Of a DNA stretch of 64,000 bases, positions 7,946 through 16,535 are shown one piece after another. Origin of the DNA: DATAPE01 sp034667525. GTDB lineage: Bacteria; Actinomycetota; CADDZG01; WHSQ01. The position numbers and the translations under genes are program-made. The first letter of the stretch is position 1. Every line of letters begins with the position of its first letter. Location: contig JAXDJO010000017.1 in NCBI GenBank assembly GCA_034667525.1, positions 76,847 through 140,846 of the forward strand, given 5' to 3'. Below the pieces are notes generated by a model, which saw nothing but the letters and a program-made list of their open reading frames with translations, searched no databases and was not told where the DNA came from.

Positions 7946-8290
7946 ATGAGCGTCTTTCCGTTCGGTGTTGCTGCGTGGTTGCTCCTCACCGGTATCTACG
8001 GGATCGTGACGAGCAGAAATCTCATTCACCTGGTGGTTTGTCTTTCGGTTGTCCAATCCTCGACTTATGTGTTGCTGCTGGCTATCGGCTATAAGTCCCA
8101 CGCTGCGGCTCCCGTGTTCCTCAACGTGCCGCTCGCCACGCCGGCGGTAGACCCGGTGGTCCAGGCATTGGTGCTAACGGACATCGTCGTTGGTGCCACC
8201 GTCACCGCTTTGCTTCTCGGGCTTGTCGTCCAGACCCACAAGCGATGCGGCACTCTCGACCCGGAAGCATTGCAAAGCTTGCGAGGCTGA
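7946..8290 (+). CDS. mrpC: Na+/H+ antiporter subunit MrpC (NuoK-like)
   Basis: A 114-residue, three-span NuoK/MnhC-family protein: GIYGIVTSRNLIHLVVCLSVVQSS in the first two spans and DPVVQALVLTDIVVGATVTALLLG in the last, the family's conserved QALVLTxIVI region. NuoK-type subunits carry acidic residues in the ion path of complex I; Asp in LTDIVV occupies that area. It starts three bases after mrpB and ends directly against the mrpD start. Confidence 0.9.
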   Translation: MSVFPFGVAAWLLLTGIYGIVTSRNLIHLVVCLSVVQSSTYVLLLAIGYKSHAAAPVFLNVPLATPAVDPVVQALVLTDIVVGATVTALLLGLVVQTHKRCGTLDPEALQSLRG

Positions 8291-10129
8291 ATGGATCTGC
8301 TACCGCCGTTGCCGGTCGTGATCCCCCTGCTCGGAGCGGCATTGCTTCTCGGGGCGCCTCGAACGATGCGTCGTCAGATCGTGGATGGCGTCGCGCTAGT
8401 GGTTGCCTTGGCGGTGTTGATCCTATGTGTGGTCCTGGCGATGAAGACTTCCAGCGGAAGGCTCGTTTATTGGTTCGGAGGGTGGAAGCCTCGCGAGCTA
8501 GGCGGTCGACCCATCGCCCTCGGAGTCTCCTTTTCCATCGACCCTCTTGGCGCGGGGATGGCCGCGCTGGCGGCAGGACTGGTTTGCTCCGCTCTCGTTT
8601 TCTCGTGGCACTACTTCAAGGAAGTCGGCAACCTTTTCCACGTCCTGATGCTTGTTTTTCTGGGGGCGATGGTGGGCTTCTGTCTCAGCGGAGACCTGTT
8701 CAACATGTTCGTGTTCTTCGAGCTGATGAGCGTTGCTGCTTATTCCCTGACCGCATACAAGATCGAAGAACGCGGTCCCCTGCAGGGAGCGCTCAACTTT
8801 GCGGTGACCAACAGCGTCGGTGGCTTCCTTCTGCTAACCGGTCTCGCTCTGCTCTACGCGCGCACCGGTGCGCTGAATCTGGCTCAGATCGGTCACGCTC
8901 TCGACGGCACCCATCTCGATGGCCTGGTGATCGTTGCCTTTGTATTCCTCATGACCGGATTCCTTGTCAAGGCCGCGGTGGTGCCGTTCCACTTCTGGCT
9001 TGCCGACGCGCATTCCGTGGCTCCCACGCCGGTGTGCATGCTCTTTTCGGGCGTCATGGTCGAGTTGGGCCTCTACGGCGTTGCGCGTGTGTATTGGACG
9101 GTCTTCGAAGGTCCGATGTCCGTGCATATCCCCCAGCTGCGCGAAGTGTTGATGGCGATGGCGGTAGTCACGGCTCTCGTGGGCTCGGTCATGTGCTTGT
9201 TGCAACACCATCTGAAGCGGCTGCTTGCATTTTCGACGGTCAGTCACGCCGGTCTCTTCCTGTTGGGCGTGGCTCTGCTGCAACCGAAAGCGCTGGGGGG
9301 TGTCGCCATCTACATCGCCGCTCATGGAGCCGTGAAGGCCGCGCTTTTCGTCTGTGTGGGGATACTGCTGGACCGTAAAGGCAGCGTCGACGAACGCCGC
9401 ATCTTCGGCAGGGGGCGCGACCTGCCCTTTACCGGAGTCCTGTTCATGCTCGGTGGTTTGGCGCTTGCCGGCCTTCCTCCGTTCGGAACCTTTCTGGGTA
9501 AGGGTCTGGTCGAGGAGCAAGCGAGTGAGCTCGGCTTGTGGTGGGTCCCCTGGTTGTTCGTGGCCGTGTCGGCGATGACCGGCGGCGCCGTTCTTCGAGC
9601 CGCGGGCCGGGTGTTCCGTGGCTGGGGGGAGCCCCCGGAATTCGATCCCACGTCGCTTGAGGAGGGACATGAGGATCGCGAGACGGGCGGCGCGTCAACT
9701 CGGACCCGCCTTGTCATGCTGGCGCCGGCGATCGCCTTGTTGGCCGCCGCTCTCGTTCTGGGGATCCTGCCCTCGGTGCCGCAACGAGCGGTACGGGGCG
9801 CCGTGGCGTTCGAGGATCACCGCGGGTATGAAGCAGCTGTTCTGGGTCTGCCGGCGGCCTCACGCGCCGGCTCCCCGGCTCCCCTCGGTTCGAGCTTCTC
9901 CTCGGTCCTGCTCGGGATCTTGGGAGCTTTGCTGGCCGTGACGATCGCACTGATCGCGCTCTTCAAACACCTTCTTCCGGAGGCACCGGTTGAATGGGTG
10001 CGATCTCGTCTCTCGCCTGTGGGCGAAAGGATGAGGACTCTTCACAGCGGACATGTCAGCGACTACATCGCCTGGCTCACTGCCGGGGTTGCCGCCTTAG
10101 GCGGGCTCCTGGCGGCTGCCCTGAGGTAA
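8291..10129 (+). CDS. mrpD: antiporter-like subunit MrpD/MbhH (NuoL/M/N family)
   Basis: A 612-residue polytopic proton-pumping family protein, the only large antiporter-like subunit of the operon. Visible family features: FFELMSVAAYSLTAYK in transmembrane helix 5 with the key Glu, and KAAVVPFHFWLADAHSVAPTPV around helix 7 with the key Lys. About 14 spans are expected, plus a C-terminal extension with two extra hydrophobic segments after residue 475. At 612 residues it is longer than Bacillus MrpD (about 490), closer to the NuoL size class. The start codon follows the mrpC stop immediately. It transports H+ or Na+ across the membrane; the ion is not decidable here. Confidence 0.92.
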   Translation: MDLLPPLPVVIPLLGAALLLGAPRTMRRQIVDGVALVVALAVLILCVVLAMKTSSGRLVYWFGGWKPRELGGRPIALGVSFSIDPLGAGMAALAAGLVCSALVFSWHYFKEVGNLFHVLMLVFLGAMVGFCLSGDLFNMFVFFELMSVAAYSLTAYKIEERGPLQGALNFAVTNSVGGFLLLTGLALLYARTGALNLAQIGHALDGTHLDGLVIVAFVFLMTGFLVKAAVVPFHFWLADAHSVAPTPVCMLFSGVMVELGLYGVARVYWTVFEGPMSVHIPQLREVLMAMAVVTALVGSVMCLLQHHLKRLLAFSTVSHAGLFLLGVALLQPKALGGVAIYIAAHGAVKAALFVCVGILLDRKGSVDERRIFGRGRDLPFTGVLFMLGGLALAGLPPFGTFLGKGLVEEQASELGLWWVPWLFVAVSAMTGGAVLRAAGRVFRGWGEPPEFDPTSLEEGHEDRETGGASTRTRLVMLAPAIALLAAALVLGILPSVPQRAVRGAVAFEDHRGYEAAVLGLPAASRAGSPAPLGSSFSSVLLGILGALLAVTIALIALFKHLLPEAPVEWVRSRLSPVGERMRTLHSGHVSDYIAWLTAGVAALGGLLAAALR

Positions 10130-10150
10130 AGATCCGGAGAAGATTGCCCG

Positions 10151-10188
10151 AGGGAGCCCAGGCCAGGGAGCCCAGGCGAGGGAGCGCC
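10151..10188 (+). repeat. 14-bp tandem repeat upstream of formate dehydrogenase
   Basis: The unit AGGGAGCCCAGGCC is present at 10151-10164, repeated with one change at 10165-10178, and begun a third time at 10179. It lies in the 133-base gap between mrpD and fdnG. Each unit could pair with itself (GGGAGCCC), so it may form weak RNA structure or be a protein-binding site. A TAGATT hexamer at about 10246, 10 to 16 bases before the fdnG ATG, could be a -10 element, suggesting fdnG also has its own promoter. Confidence 0.5.
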
Positions 10189-10262
10189 GCTCGAAACCGG
10201 GAGCTTCGCTCGCTCGACTACAGGTTTCCGGTGGTCTGCCGATTGGGTAGATTGCGTCCCGC

Positions 10263-13200
10263 ATGACACTGCGGGAGTGGCCGGTCCTCAAGCAGCTCAA
10301 GGCGCGTGACGCCTCCGCGCTGGGCGCCCCCGCGTTCTCGCGCCGTAGTGAGAGCCTCGAACCGCGGACCAGTGGGGCCGACAAGGTTGTGAAGTCGGTC
10401 TGCCCCTACTGCGCGGTGGGTTGCGGACAGTTGGTCTACGTGCAGGACAACAAGATCACCGACATCGAAGGCGATCCCGACTCCCCGGTGTCAGAGGGTT
10501 GCCTGTGCCCCAAGGGGGCGGCGACCTTCCAGCTCGTCACCGGATCGCACCGGACCCACAGTGTGCTGTACCGGAAGCCGTATGGAACCCAATGGGAGGC
10601 GATCCCCCTCGAGAGAGCCATGGACATGGTGGCCGAGCGGGTGAAGAAGACCCGGGAAGAGACCTGGGAGCACGGGGACAAGGACGGGAACCCCTTGAGG
10701 CGCACGCTTGGGTTCGCCCACCTCGGGGGCGCGACGCTCGATAACGAAGAGAACTATCTGATCAAGAAGCTGTTCACCGCCCTCGGCGCGATCCAGATCG
10801 AGAATCAAGCGCGCATATGACACTCCTCCACCGTCCCCGGTCTGGGGACATCGTTCGGTAGAGGAGGGGCCACTACCTTCCAGCAGGATCTGCAGAACTC
10901 GGACTGCATCGTGATCCAGGGATCGAACATGGCGGAGTGTCACCCGGTGGGGTTCCGCTGGGTGATGGAGGCGAAGCGCCGCGGAGCGACGATCATCCAT
11001 GTTGACCCACGTTTCACTCGCACCAGCGCGGTCTCGGATCTCCATGTCCCGATCAGAGCGGGCTCGGACATCGCCTTTCTTGGCGGGATCGTCAACTACA
11101 TCCTCGAGAACGAACGACACTTCGTGGATTACGTCGTCAACTACACGAATGCGCCGGCCCTCATCGATGACGATTTCAGGGACACCGAGGACCTCGACGG
11201 CTTGTTCAGCGGATGGGATGCGGAGAAGGGGCAGTACGACATCTCGTCATGGTCGTACAAGGGCACGGACGTGGCGCCGGCGGCGGGACAGCGGGAGATC
11301 TTCTCCGGCGAGCCGCACTCGGAACGGGGCACGACTGCGGGGGCCGAGAAGTTCGATTTCTCGCTTCAGGACCCGGCATGCGTTTTCCAGATCCTGAAGA
11401 GGCACTACTCGAGGTACACGCCGCAGGTCGTGGAAGAGACATGCGGTATCCCGAAGGACCTTTTCTTGAAGGTTGCCGAAACCCTGTGCTCGAACTCAGG
11501 ACGGGACAGAACTTCGGCCTTCTGCTACGCGGTGGGCTGGACCCAGCATTCCGTCGGCGTGCAATACATCAGGACCGCTGCGATCATCCAGCTTCTGCTG
11601 GGCAACATCGGCCGGCCCGGCGGCGGGATCCTGGCGCTCCGAGGACACGCTTCCATCCAGGGGTCTACCGACATCCCTACCCTCTACAACCTGCTTCCGG
11701 GTTATCTCCCCATGCCAAAGGCCACCTTCGACAAGACCTTCGAGGATTACGTGAAGTTCAACGAATCGAAATCCGGATGGTGGGCGGAGTTTCCCAAATA
11801 CATCGTCTCGTTGTTGAAGGCGTGGTTCGGCGATGCGGCGACCTTCCAGAACGGCTGGTGTTACGAGTACCTTCCCAACCTCACCGGCGACCACTCTCAC
11901 ATGACGACGGTCGCCGATATGGCAGACGGGGCCATCAAGGGATATTTCGTGATGGGGGAGAACCCAACCGTTGGGTCGATGCACGGAGCGCTACACCGCA
12001 AGGGAATGAGGGAGCTCGATTGGCTCGTTGTGCGAGATTTCGCGCCCACGGAAACTGCAGAGTTCTGGCGCGACGCACCTGAGATCCAGCGCGGCGAGGT
12101 GAGGACCGAGGACATCAAGACCGAGGTGTTCATGTTCCCCGCCGCTGCTCATACCGAAAAGGACGGCGCTTTTACCAATACGCAGCGCATGTTGCAGTGG
12201 CATCACAAAGCGATCGAACCACCCGGAGACTGTCGTAGTGAGCTGCACTTCGTGTACCACCTTGGACTGCGCCTCAAGAAGTTGTACGAAGATTCGATGG
12301 ACCCCAAGGATCGGCCGCTGCTGGATCTGACGTGGGACTACCCGACGAAGGGTCCGCATCAAGAGCCGGACGCGGAAGCCGTGTTGCGCGAGATCAACGG
12401 GTACAAAGTCGACAGCGGTGAGGTGGTGGAGGGATTCACCGACCTGAAGAGCGATGGCTCGACCGCATGCGGTTGCTGGATCTACTCCGGCGTGTACAAG
12501 GATGGCGTGAACCAGGCCGCGCGCAGGAAGCCCGGGCGGGAGCAGAGCTGGGTCGCGTCGGAATGGGGATGGGCGTGGCCGCACAATCGCCGCATCCTCT
12601 ATAACCGCGCCTCAGCCGATCCCGAAGGGAAACCGTGGTCGGAGCGAAAGAAGTACGTGTGGTGGGACGCCAAGGAAGGAAAGTGGACCGGGGAGGACGA
12701 TCCCGACTTCATCCCCGACCGACCGCCGTCCTACCGCCCGGAGGAAGGTGCTGAAGGCACCGCCACGATCTCGGGGATCGATCCGTTCCTCATGCAAGGA
12801 GACGGTAAGGGGTGGATCTACGCGCCGAACGGGTTGTTGGATGGGCCCCTGCCCACCCATTACGAGCCTCAGGAATCGATCTGCGAGAACCCTCTTTACG
12901 GCCAGCAGTGCAATCCTGCACGGATGGAATGGAAGCGCGCCGACAATCCTTATCACCGCGCTCACGGCGATCCCCGTTTCCCCTACGTGATCACCACTTA
13001 CCGGTTGACGGAGCACCACACCGCGGGCGGAATGACGCGCTGGTTGTCCTGGCTCTCGGAACTGCAGCCCGAGATGTTCTGCGAGGTTTCTCCGGAGCTC
13101 GCCGCCGAGAACGGTCTCTCCAATGGCGGGTGGGCAACCATAACGACCGCGCGCGGCGAGATCGAGGCGCGCGTGCTCGTGACCCGCCGCATCCCGCCCT

Positions 13201-13517
13201 TGAAGATCCGAGGCATGATCGTTCATCAGATCGGTCTGCCTTACCACTGGGGAAGCCGAGGGCTGGTGAAGGGAGATGCAGCCAACGAGCTCATCTCTTT
13301 CGTGGCCGATCCGAATGTCTCGATCCAGGAGTCGAAAGCCCTGACGGGGAATATCGAGGCGGGCCGCAAGAGCAGCGGTCGCCGTGTGGTAACGAGTGGG
13401 CGTCCTGTGGAGGAAGCGGTCGACCAGACATCCCGCGACAAACCTGCTGCCGCGCAGCGGCCGGCCGGCAGCCATGGGGTCGAGGCAGGGAAATCGCAAG
13501 AGGGCGAACAGTCATGA
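10263..13517 (+). CDS. fdnG: selenocysteine formate dehydrogenase catalytic subunit
   Basis: A 1084-residue molybdopterin (or tungsten) oxidoreductase that oxidises formate to CO2. The N-terminal [4Fe-4S] motif is C47-x2-C50-x3-C54 with C82. The catalytic residue is encoded by an in-frame TGA at 10818-10820, codon 186, in the context NQARI-Sec-HSSTVPGLG, exactly where FdnG/FdhF-type enzymes carry selenocysteine. Translation stays open and homologous on both sides to 13517, so this is one gene, not two. A SECIS hairpin follows the TGA. There is no twin-arginine signal, so the enzyme should be cytoplasmic, unlike Escherichia coli FdnG. The selenocysteine machinery (selA, selB, selC) must be elsewhere in the genome. 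Confidence 0.95.
10824..10865 (+). promoter_or_regulatory. bacterial SECIS element
   Basis: Just after the TGA codon, CCCC (10835-10838) and GGGG (10844-10847) form an apical stem around the loop GGTCT, the same apical loop bases seen in the Escherichia coli fdhF SECIS. A lower stem pairs TCCTC (10824-10828) with GAGGA (10861-10865). The apical loop starts 18 bases after the TGA, within the range bound by SelB. It recruits SelB with selenocysteyl-tRNA so that UGA is read as selenocysteine. Confidence 0.88.
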
Positions 13518-13541
13518 TCTCGCGGGCCGGGTGCCGCTGAT

Positions 13542-14330
13542 ATGGGAACTGGATTTTTCACCGACACAACCGTGTGCATCGGCTGCAAGGCGTGCGAAGT
13601 GGCTTGCAAGGAATGGAATCAGCTTCCCGACGACGGGATGTCCTTCACGGCCATGTCCTACGACAACACCGGCGATCTCAGCGCTTCTACTTGGCGTCAC
13701 GTCGCATTTATCGAACGTCCAGTTGCATTGTCAGAGCAGCAGACGGGCCTTGGGAACTTTTCCTGGTTGCTGATGTCAGATGTCTGCAAGCACTGCAAGA
13801 GCGCAGGTTGCCTCGAGAACTGCCCTACCGGTGCGATCGTGCGAACGGAGTTTGATTCGGTTTACGTTCAACCGGATATCTGCAATGGCTGTGGATATTG
13901 CGTCGTGGGATGTCCTTTCGGAGTCATCGACCGTAGGGAGGACGACGGCCGCGCCTGGAAGTGCACCCTGTGCTACGACCGCCAGAAGGACGGCATGGAG
14001 CCCGCCTGTGCCAAAGCCTGCCCCACCGATTCCATCCAGTTTGGCGACCTCGACGAGCTGAGAGACAAGGCTCGTCGTCGTGTGGAGCAGCTGCACGCGG
14101 GCGGAGTGGAGGAGGCTTACCTCTACGGCGTCGATGAGGCCGATCAACCCGGGACCGATGGGCTGAATGCGTTCTTCTTGCTGGTGGACAAGCCGGAGGT
14201 TTACAACCTTCCCCCGGAGCCGGTGGCGCCGCGGAAGTACGCCGCACCGGCATGGGCTTCGGTAGCGGCTGCTGGAGTTGCCATGGCGCTCGCCGCGGTC
14301 GCGGCCGTGGCGGGCTCTGGCCGACAATGA
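13542..14330 (+). CDS. formate dehydrogenase iron-sulphur subunit (four [4Fe-4S])
   Basis: A 262-residue ferredoxin-like electron-transfer subunit. Four cysteine groups are visible: CIGCKACEVAC (C12, C15, C18, C22), CKHCKSAGCLENC, CNGCGYCVVGC, and CTLCYDRQ with CAKAC. The C-terminus has an Ala-rich hydrophobic stretch (ASVAAAGVAMALAAVAAVAG) that could anchor it to the membrane. It passes electrons from the catalytic subunit to the NrfD-type membrane protein encoded next. Start ATG 13542, 24 bases after fdnG. Confidence 0.92.
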   Translation: MGTGFFTDTTVCIGCKACEVACKEWNQLPDDGMSFTAMSYDNTGDLSASTWRHVAFIERPVALSEQQTGLGNFSWLLMSDVCKHCKSAGCLENCPTGAIVRTEFDSVYVQPDICNGCGYCVVGCPFGVIDRREDDGRAWKCTLCYDRQKDGMEPACAKACPTDSIQFGDLDELRDKARRRVEQLHAGGVEEAYLYGVDEADQPGTDGLNAFFLLVDKPEVYNLPPEPVAPRKYAAPAWASVAAAGVAMALAAVAAVAGSGRQ

Positions 14331-14363
14331 GCGAAACGGCTCTGTGGGCAAGGCCGGCAGCTG

Positions 14364-15425
14364 ATGACTGAAGTCTCGTCCGGCACCGGCGATGGACGCT
14401 GGATCGATCCCTCGATGGGCATGCTCATCGGAGAAGCTGCAGACCAGAAGGTCCCCGAAGGCAGGACGGAGCGCGGGCACAGTGAGGGGGCCGCGCCTCT
14501 GCCGACGTGGGACCGGGAGCCGGAAGCCAGGCGCAGCGACGACATCACCTATTACGACCTCCCGGTCCTCAAGGAGCCTGTTTGGATGTGGGTGGTGCCC
14601 GCTTATTTCTACGTTGGTGGCCTCGCGGGCGCAGCCGCGGTGCTGGGTGCTGTTGCCCAGGGCAGCAGCAGCTCGCGTCGCCTGGTCAACCGCTGCCGGT
14701 GGACCGCTACTGGAGCCATCGTCGCAGGTACCGGTCTTCTGATCTATGACCTTGGTCGCAAGGAAAGGTTCCTCAACATGCTGCGCGTGTTCCGGCGTAC
14801 CTCGCCCATGAGTGTCGGCTCATGGGTCCTTGCCGCCTCAGGCGGAGCCAATTCGAGTGCGGCGGTGTTGGCGGGGACCGATGGGCTGCTGCGATCCCTG
14901 GGAGATCTTTCGGGCGCCGGAGCCGGGCTGCTGGGCATGCCTCTAGCCGGCTACACCGCGGTGTTGTTGTCCAATTCGGCTGTGCCAGCCTGGAAAGAGG
15001 CGCGCAAGACTCTGCCCTTCCTGTTCGTTTCCTCGGCTATCAATGCAGCCGCATCGCTTTTGGACCTCATGGAGCTCGATGACGACGAGGCGCGAGTCGT
15101 GAAACGATTCGGTACCGCAGGACGCGCCGCCGAACTGTTGTCGGGTGTGATGGTCGAGAGGGAGATAGCGGGTATTGAGCGAACTGCCCGTGCTTACAAA
15201 GAGGGCGTCGCCGGATCGTTGTGGCGGGGGGGCGAGTCTCTCGCAGTCACAAGTCTTATCCTGGGAGTGCTTCCCGGTCACTCGCGCCTGAAGAGGTTCG
15301 CAACGGGCGTGACGGGCAGCGCGGCTGCGGCGGCAGCCAAGTTTGCCGTCTTCCATGCGGGCAAAGCGTCCGCGCGGGACCCAAAGGCGACCTTCGAGAG
15401 CCAGAGGAGCCGCGCCGCGCATTAG
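14364..15425 (+). CDS. nrfD: NrfD/PsrC-type membrane subunit
   Basis: A 353-residue polytopic protein of the NrfD family. A polar N-terminus of about 70 residues ends in the motif TYYDLPVLKEPVW, then WVVPAYFYVGGLAGAAAVLG opens the membrane domain, with the conserved YDLGRKERFLNMLRVF loop and SVGSWVL. NrfD proteins usually exchange electrons with menaquinone, and NrfD-like subunits also occur in alternative complex III. It completes a three-subunit formate dehydrogenase with the two preceding genes. This arrangement, rather than a cytochrome b FdnI subunit, is common in actinobacteria. Confidence 0.9.
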   Translation: MTEVSSGTGDGRWIDPSMGMLIGEAADQKVPEGRTERGHSEGAAPLPTWDREPEARRSDDITYYDLPVLKEPVWMWVVPAYFYVGGLAGAAAVLGAVAQGSSSSRRLVNRCRWTATGAIVAGTGLLIYDLGRKERFLNMLRVFRRTSPMSVGSWVLAASGGANSSAAVLAGTDGLLRSLGDLSGAGAGLLGMPLAGYTAVLLSNSAVPAWKEARKTLPFLFVSSAINAAASLLDLMELDDDEARVVKRFGTAGRAAELLSGVMVEREIAGIERTARAYKEGVAGSLWRGGESLAVTSLILGVLPGHSRLKRFATGVTGSAAAAAAKFAVFHAGKASARDPKATFESQRSRAAH

Positions 15426-15430
15426 CGGTG

Positions 15431-15508
15431 ATGCAAACCCAAAGCCTGCGGCAAGCGTATTACTGGCTGGAGGTGATGCGCGATGCAGACCGCAAGAAGC
15501 AGGTCTAA
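15431..15508 (+). CDS. 25-residue ORF between nrfD and the small membrane protein
   Basis: A tiny frame, beginning MQTQSLRQAYYWLEVMRD and ending in a basic tail, starts five bases after the nrfD stop and ends inside the next small gene, overlapping it by 26 bases. There is no clear ribosome-binding site of its own. It could be translated by re-initiation from nrfD and couple translation to the next gene, or be chance. No family recognised. Confidence 0.3.
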   Translation: MQTQSLRQAYYWLEVMRDADRKKQV

Positions 15509-15614
15509 ACCGTGGCTGTGGATCGTGTTGGCCGTGGTGGCCGTGGCCGTGATCATCGGAGCGTTCATGCTCTATCACGGCGGTGGCGGCTCAGGTGCGA
15601 TTGGCCGCTACTAG
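15483..15614 (+). CDS. 43-residue single-span membrane protein of the formate dehydrogenase operon
   Basis: A basic N-terminus (TARSRSKPW) leads into one transmembrane helix (LWIVLAVVAVAVIIGAFMLY) and a Gly-rich tail. A textbook ribosome-binding site, GGAGGTGA, lies six bases before the ATG at 15483, which makes this likely to be translated. It is the last gene before a hairpin at 15624-15651. A small accessory subunit stabilising the membrane formate dehydrogenase is my inference from position only. Confidence 0.6.
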   Translation: MQTARSRSKPWLWIVLAVVAVAVIIGAFMLYHGGGGSGAIGRY

Positions 15615-15623
15615 GCCTGTATA

Positions 15624-15651
15624 GGAGGGCAGGCGCCATGGTCTGCCCTCC
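15624..15651 (+). terminator. hairpin at the end of the formate dehydrogenase operon
   Basis: GGAGGGCAG (15624-15632) pairs perfectly with CTGCCCTCC (15643-15651) across a 10-base loop. No T-run follows, so it is a terminator-like or 3'-stabilising hairpin rather than a classical intrinsic terminator. Confidence 0.5.
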
Positions 15652-15702
15652 GCCCATCGGGCTGGCGATGCACACTCTCCGCGGATGCTAGCTTCGTTGC
15701 CG

Positions 15703-15933
15703 ATGACGAAAAGACGCTCGTGGGTGCTGGTGGCGGCCGCCATCTGGACCGTGTACGTGTGGGCCACGAGGATCTGGATCATCGCGCGGCTGTCCAACGG
15801 GACCGCCTTCAAACTCGTGCATTACGTGCTGGCGGCGATCTCCATCGGATTCGCCGTTGCAGTTGGCTGGATCGGCGTCCGCGGTCTGAGAGAGGCTCCG
15901 GGGACAGAGTCCGCGGCTAGTTCTCCAGGCTGA
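15703..15933 (+). CDS. SCO4848-like small membrane protein
   Basis: A 76-residue protein with two transmembrane segments: RRSWVLVAAAIWTVYVWATR, a short loop, then KLVHYVLAAISIGFAVAVGW followed by IGVRGLRE. This spacing and the terminal GWxGxRGLR resemble the actinobacterial SCO4848 family of unknown function. ATG 15703 is preferred over 15685 because it gives a short basic N-terminus. Its last 17 bases overlap the convergent DUF488 gene. Confidence 0.6.
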   Translation: MTKRRSWVLVAAAIWTVYVWATRIWIIARLSNGTAFKLVHYVLAAISIGFAVAVGWIGVRGLREAPGTESAASSPG

Positions 15934-16474
15934 GCCCCGCGGTCTCACCAACGTCGTAAACGGGCCATCCGTCCGTATCCAGGCGCACGGCGGGATGCAG
16001 CGAGTGCCGCTCAGAGTTGCCGGCTTTGATCAGGTGGATCACCGTTGTGCCCCGCAGCTCCAAAGTGTCCGCTATCAACCGGCGGTGGCATCTCCACCAC
16101 AACGTCTCGGCGCACATAATCCCGATCGTGACGCTTCCTAACTCCTCCTCCAGCCTTTCGATCGCCTGGCGGAAGGCCGGGGAATCGGTGTGGTCGGCAT
16201 AGCCCTGGAAAGCGGCGTTCCGCCACGCAGGATGACGACTGACCCCTCCGGTACGGTTTCGCCTGCCGCCAAGGGCCTCGCCCTCCCACGCATAGGCGAT
16301 CCCCGCGGCAGGCAGCCACTGCTCTAGCTCTTCTCGGGCGAACTGCGGGTGGCGCCGGGAACTGGGGAAACGGCGCACATCCACAACACGGCCGATGGCG
16401 GAACCAGCCGCCAGCAGCGTCAGCTCCTCGGAGCTCCTCGTGCCGTGACCGAGTGTGCAGATCGTTCCGGCCAC
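15917..16474 (-). CDS. DUF488 domain-containing protein
   Basis: A 185-residue DUF488 protein: the N-terminal TICTLGHGTRSSEE, then DVRRFPSSRRHPQF, and the family's best-known motif CAETLWWRCHRR near residue 135, whose Cys, Glu and His/Arg cluster suggests a catalytic or metal site. Biochemical function is not established. The start GTG 16474 places the conserved beta strand at the N-terminus; a TTG at 16522 would add 16 polar residues. Divergent from the acyl-CoA ligase. Confidence 0.85.
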   Translation of the reverse strand: MAGTICTLGHGTRSSEELTLLAAGSAIGRVVDVRRFPSSRRHPQFAREELEQWLPAAGIAYAWEGEALGGRRNRTGGVSRHPAWRNAAFQGYADHTDSPAFRQAIERLEEELGSVTIGIMCAETLWWRCHRRLIADTLELRGTTVIHLIKAGNSERHSLHPAVRLDTDGWPVYDVGETAGLSLEN

Positions 16475-16535
16475 TGGATTCAGCCGCGGCGGGGGTTCAT
16501 GATGGTCGTCCTTCCGCCGCAACCTGGAGATCGCG

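Noticed and set aside
8245..9378. A 377-codon frame inside mrpD on the plus strand
   Set aside because: Out-of-frame shadow of the membrane protein, with Arg/Ser-rich sequence and no hydrophobic segments.
10263..10820. A 185-residue truncated formate dehydrogenase followed by a separate large one
   Set aside because: The TGA separating them is at the selenocysteine position, homology continues through it in the same frame and a SECIS hairpin follows, so it is one selenoprotein gene.
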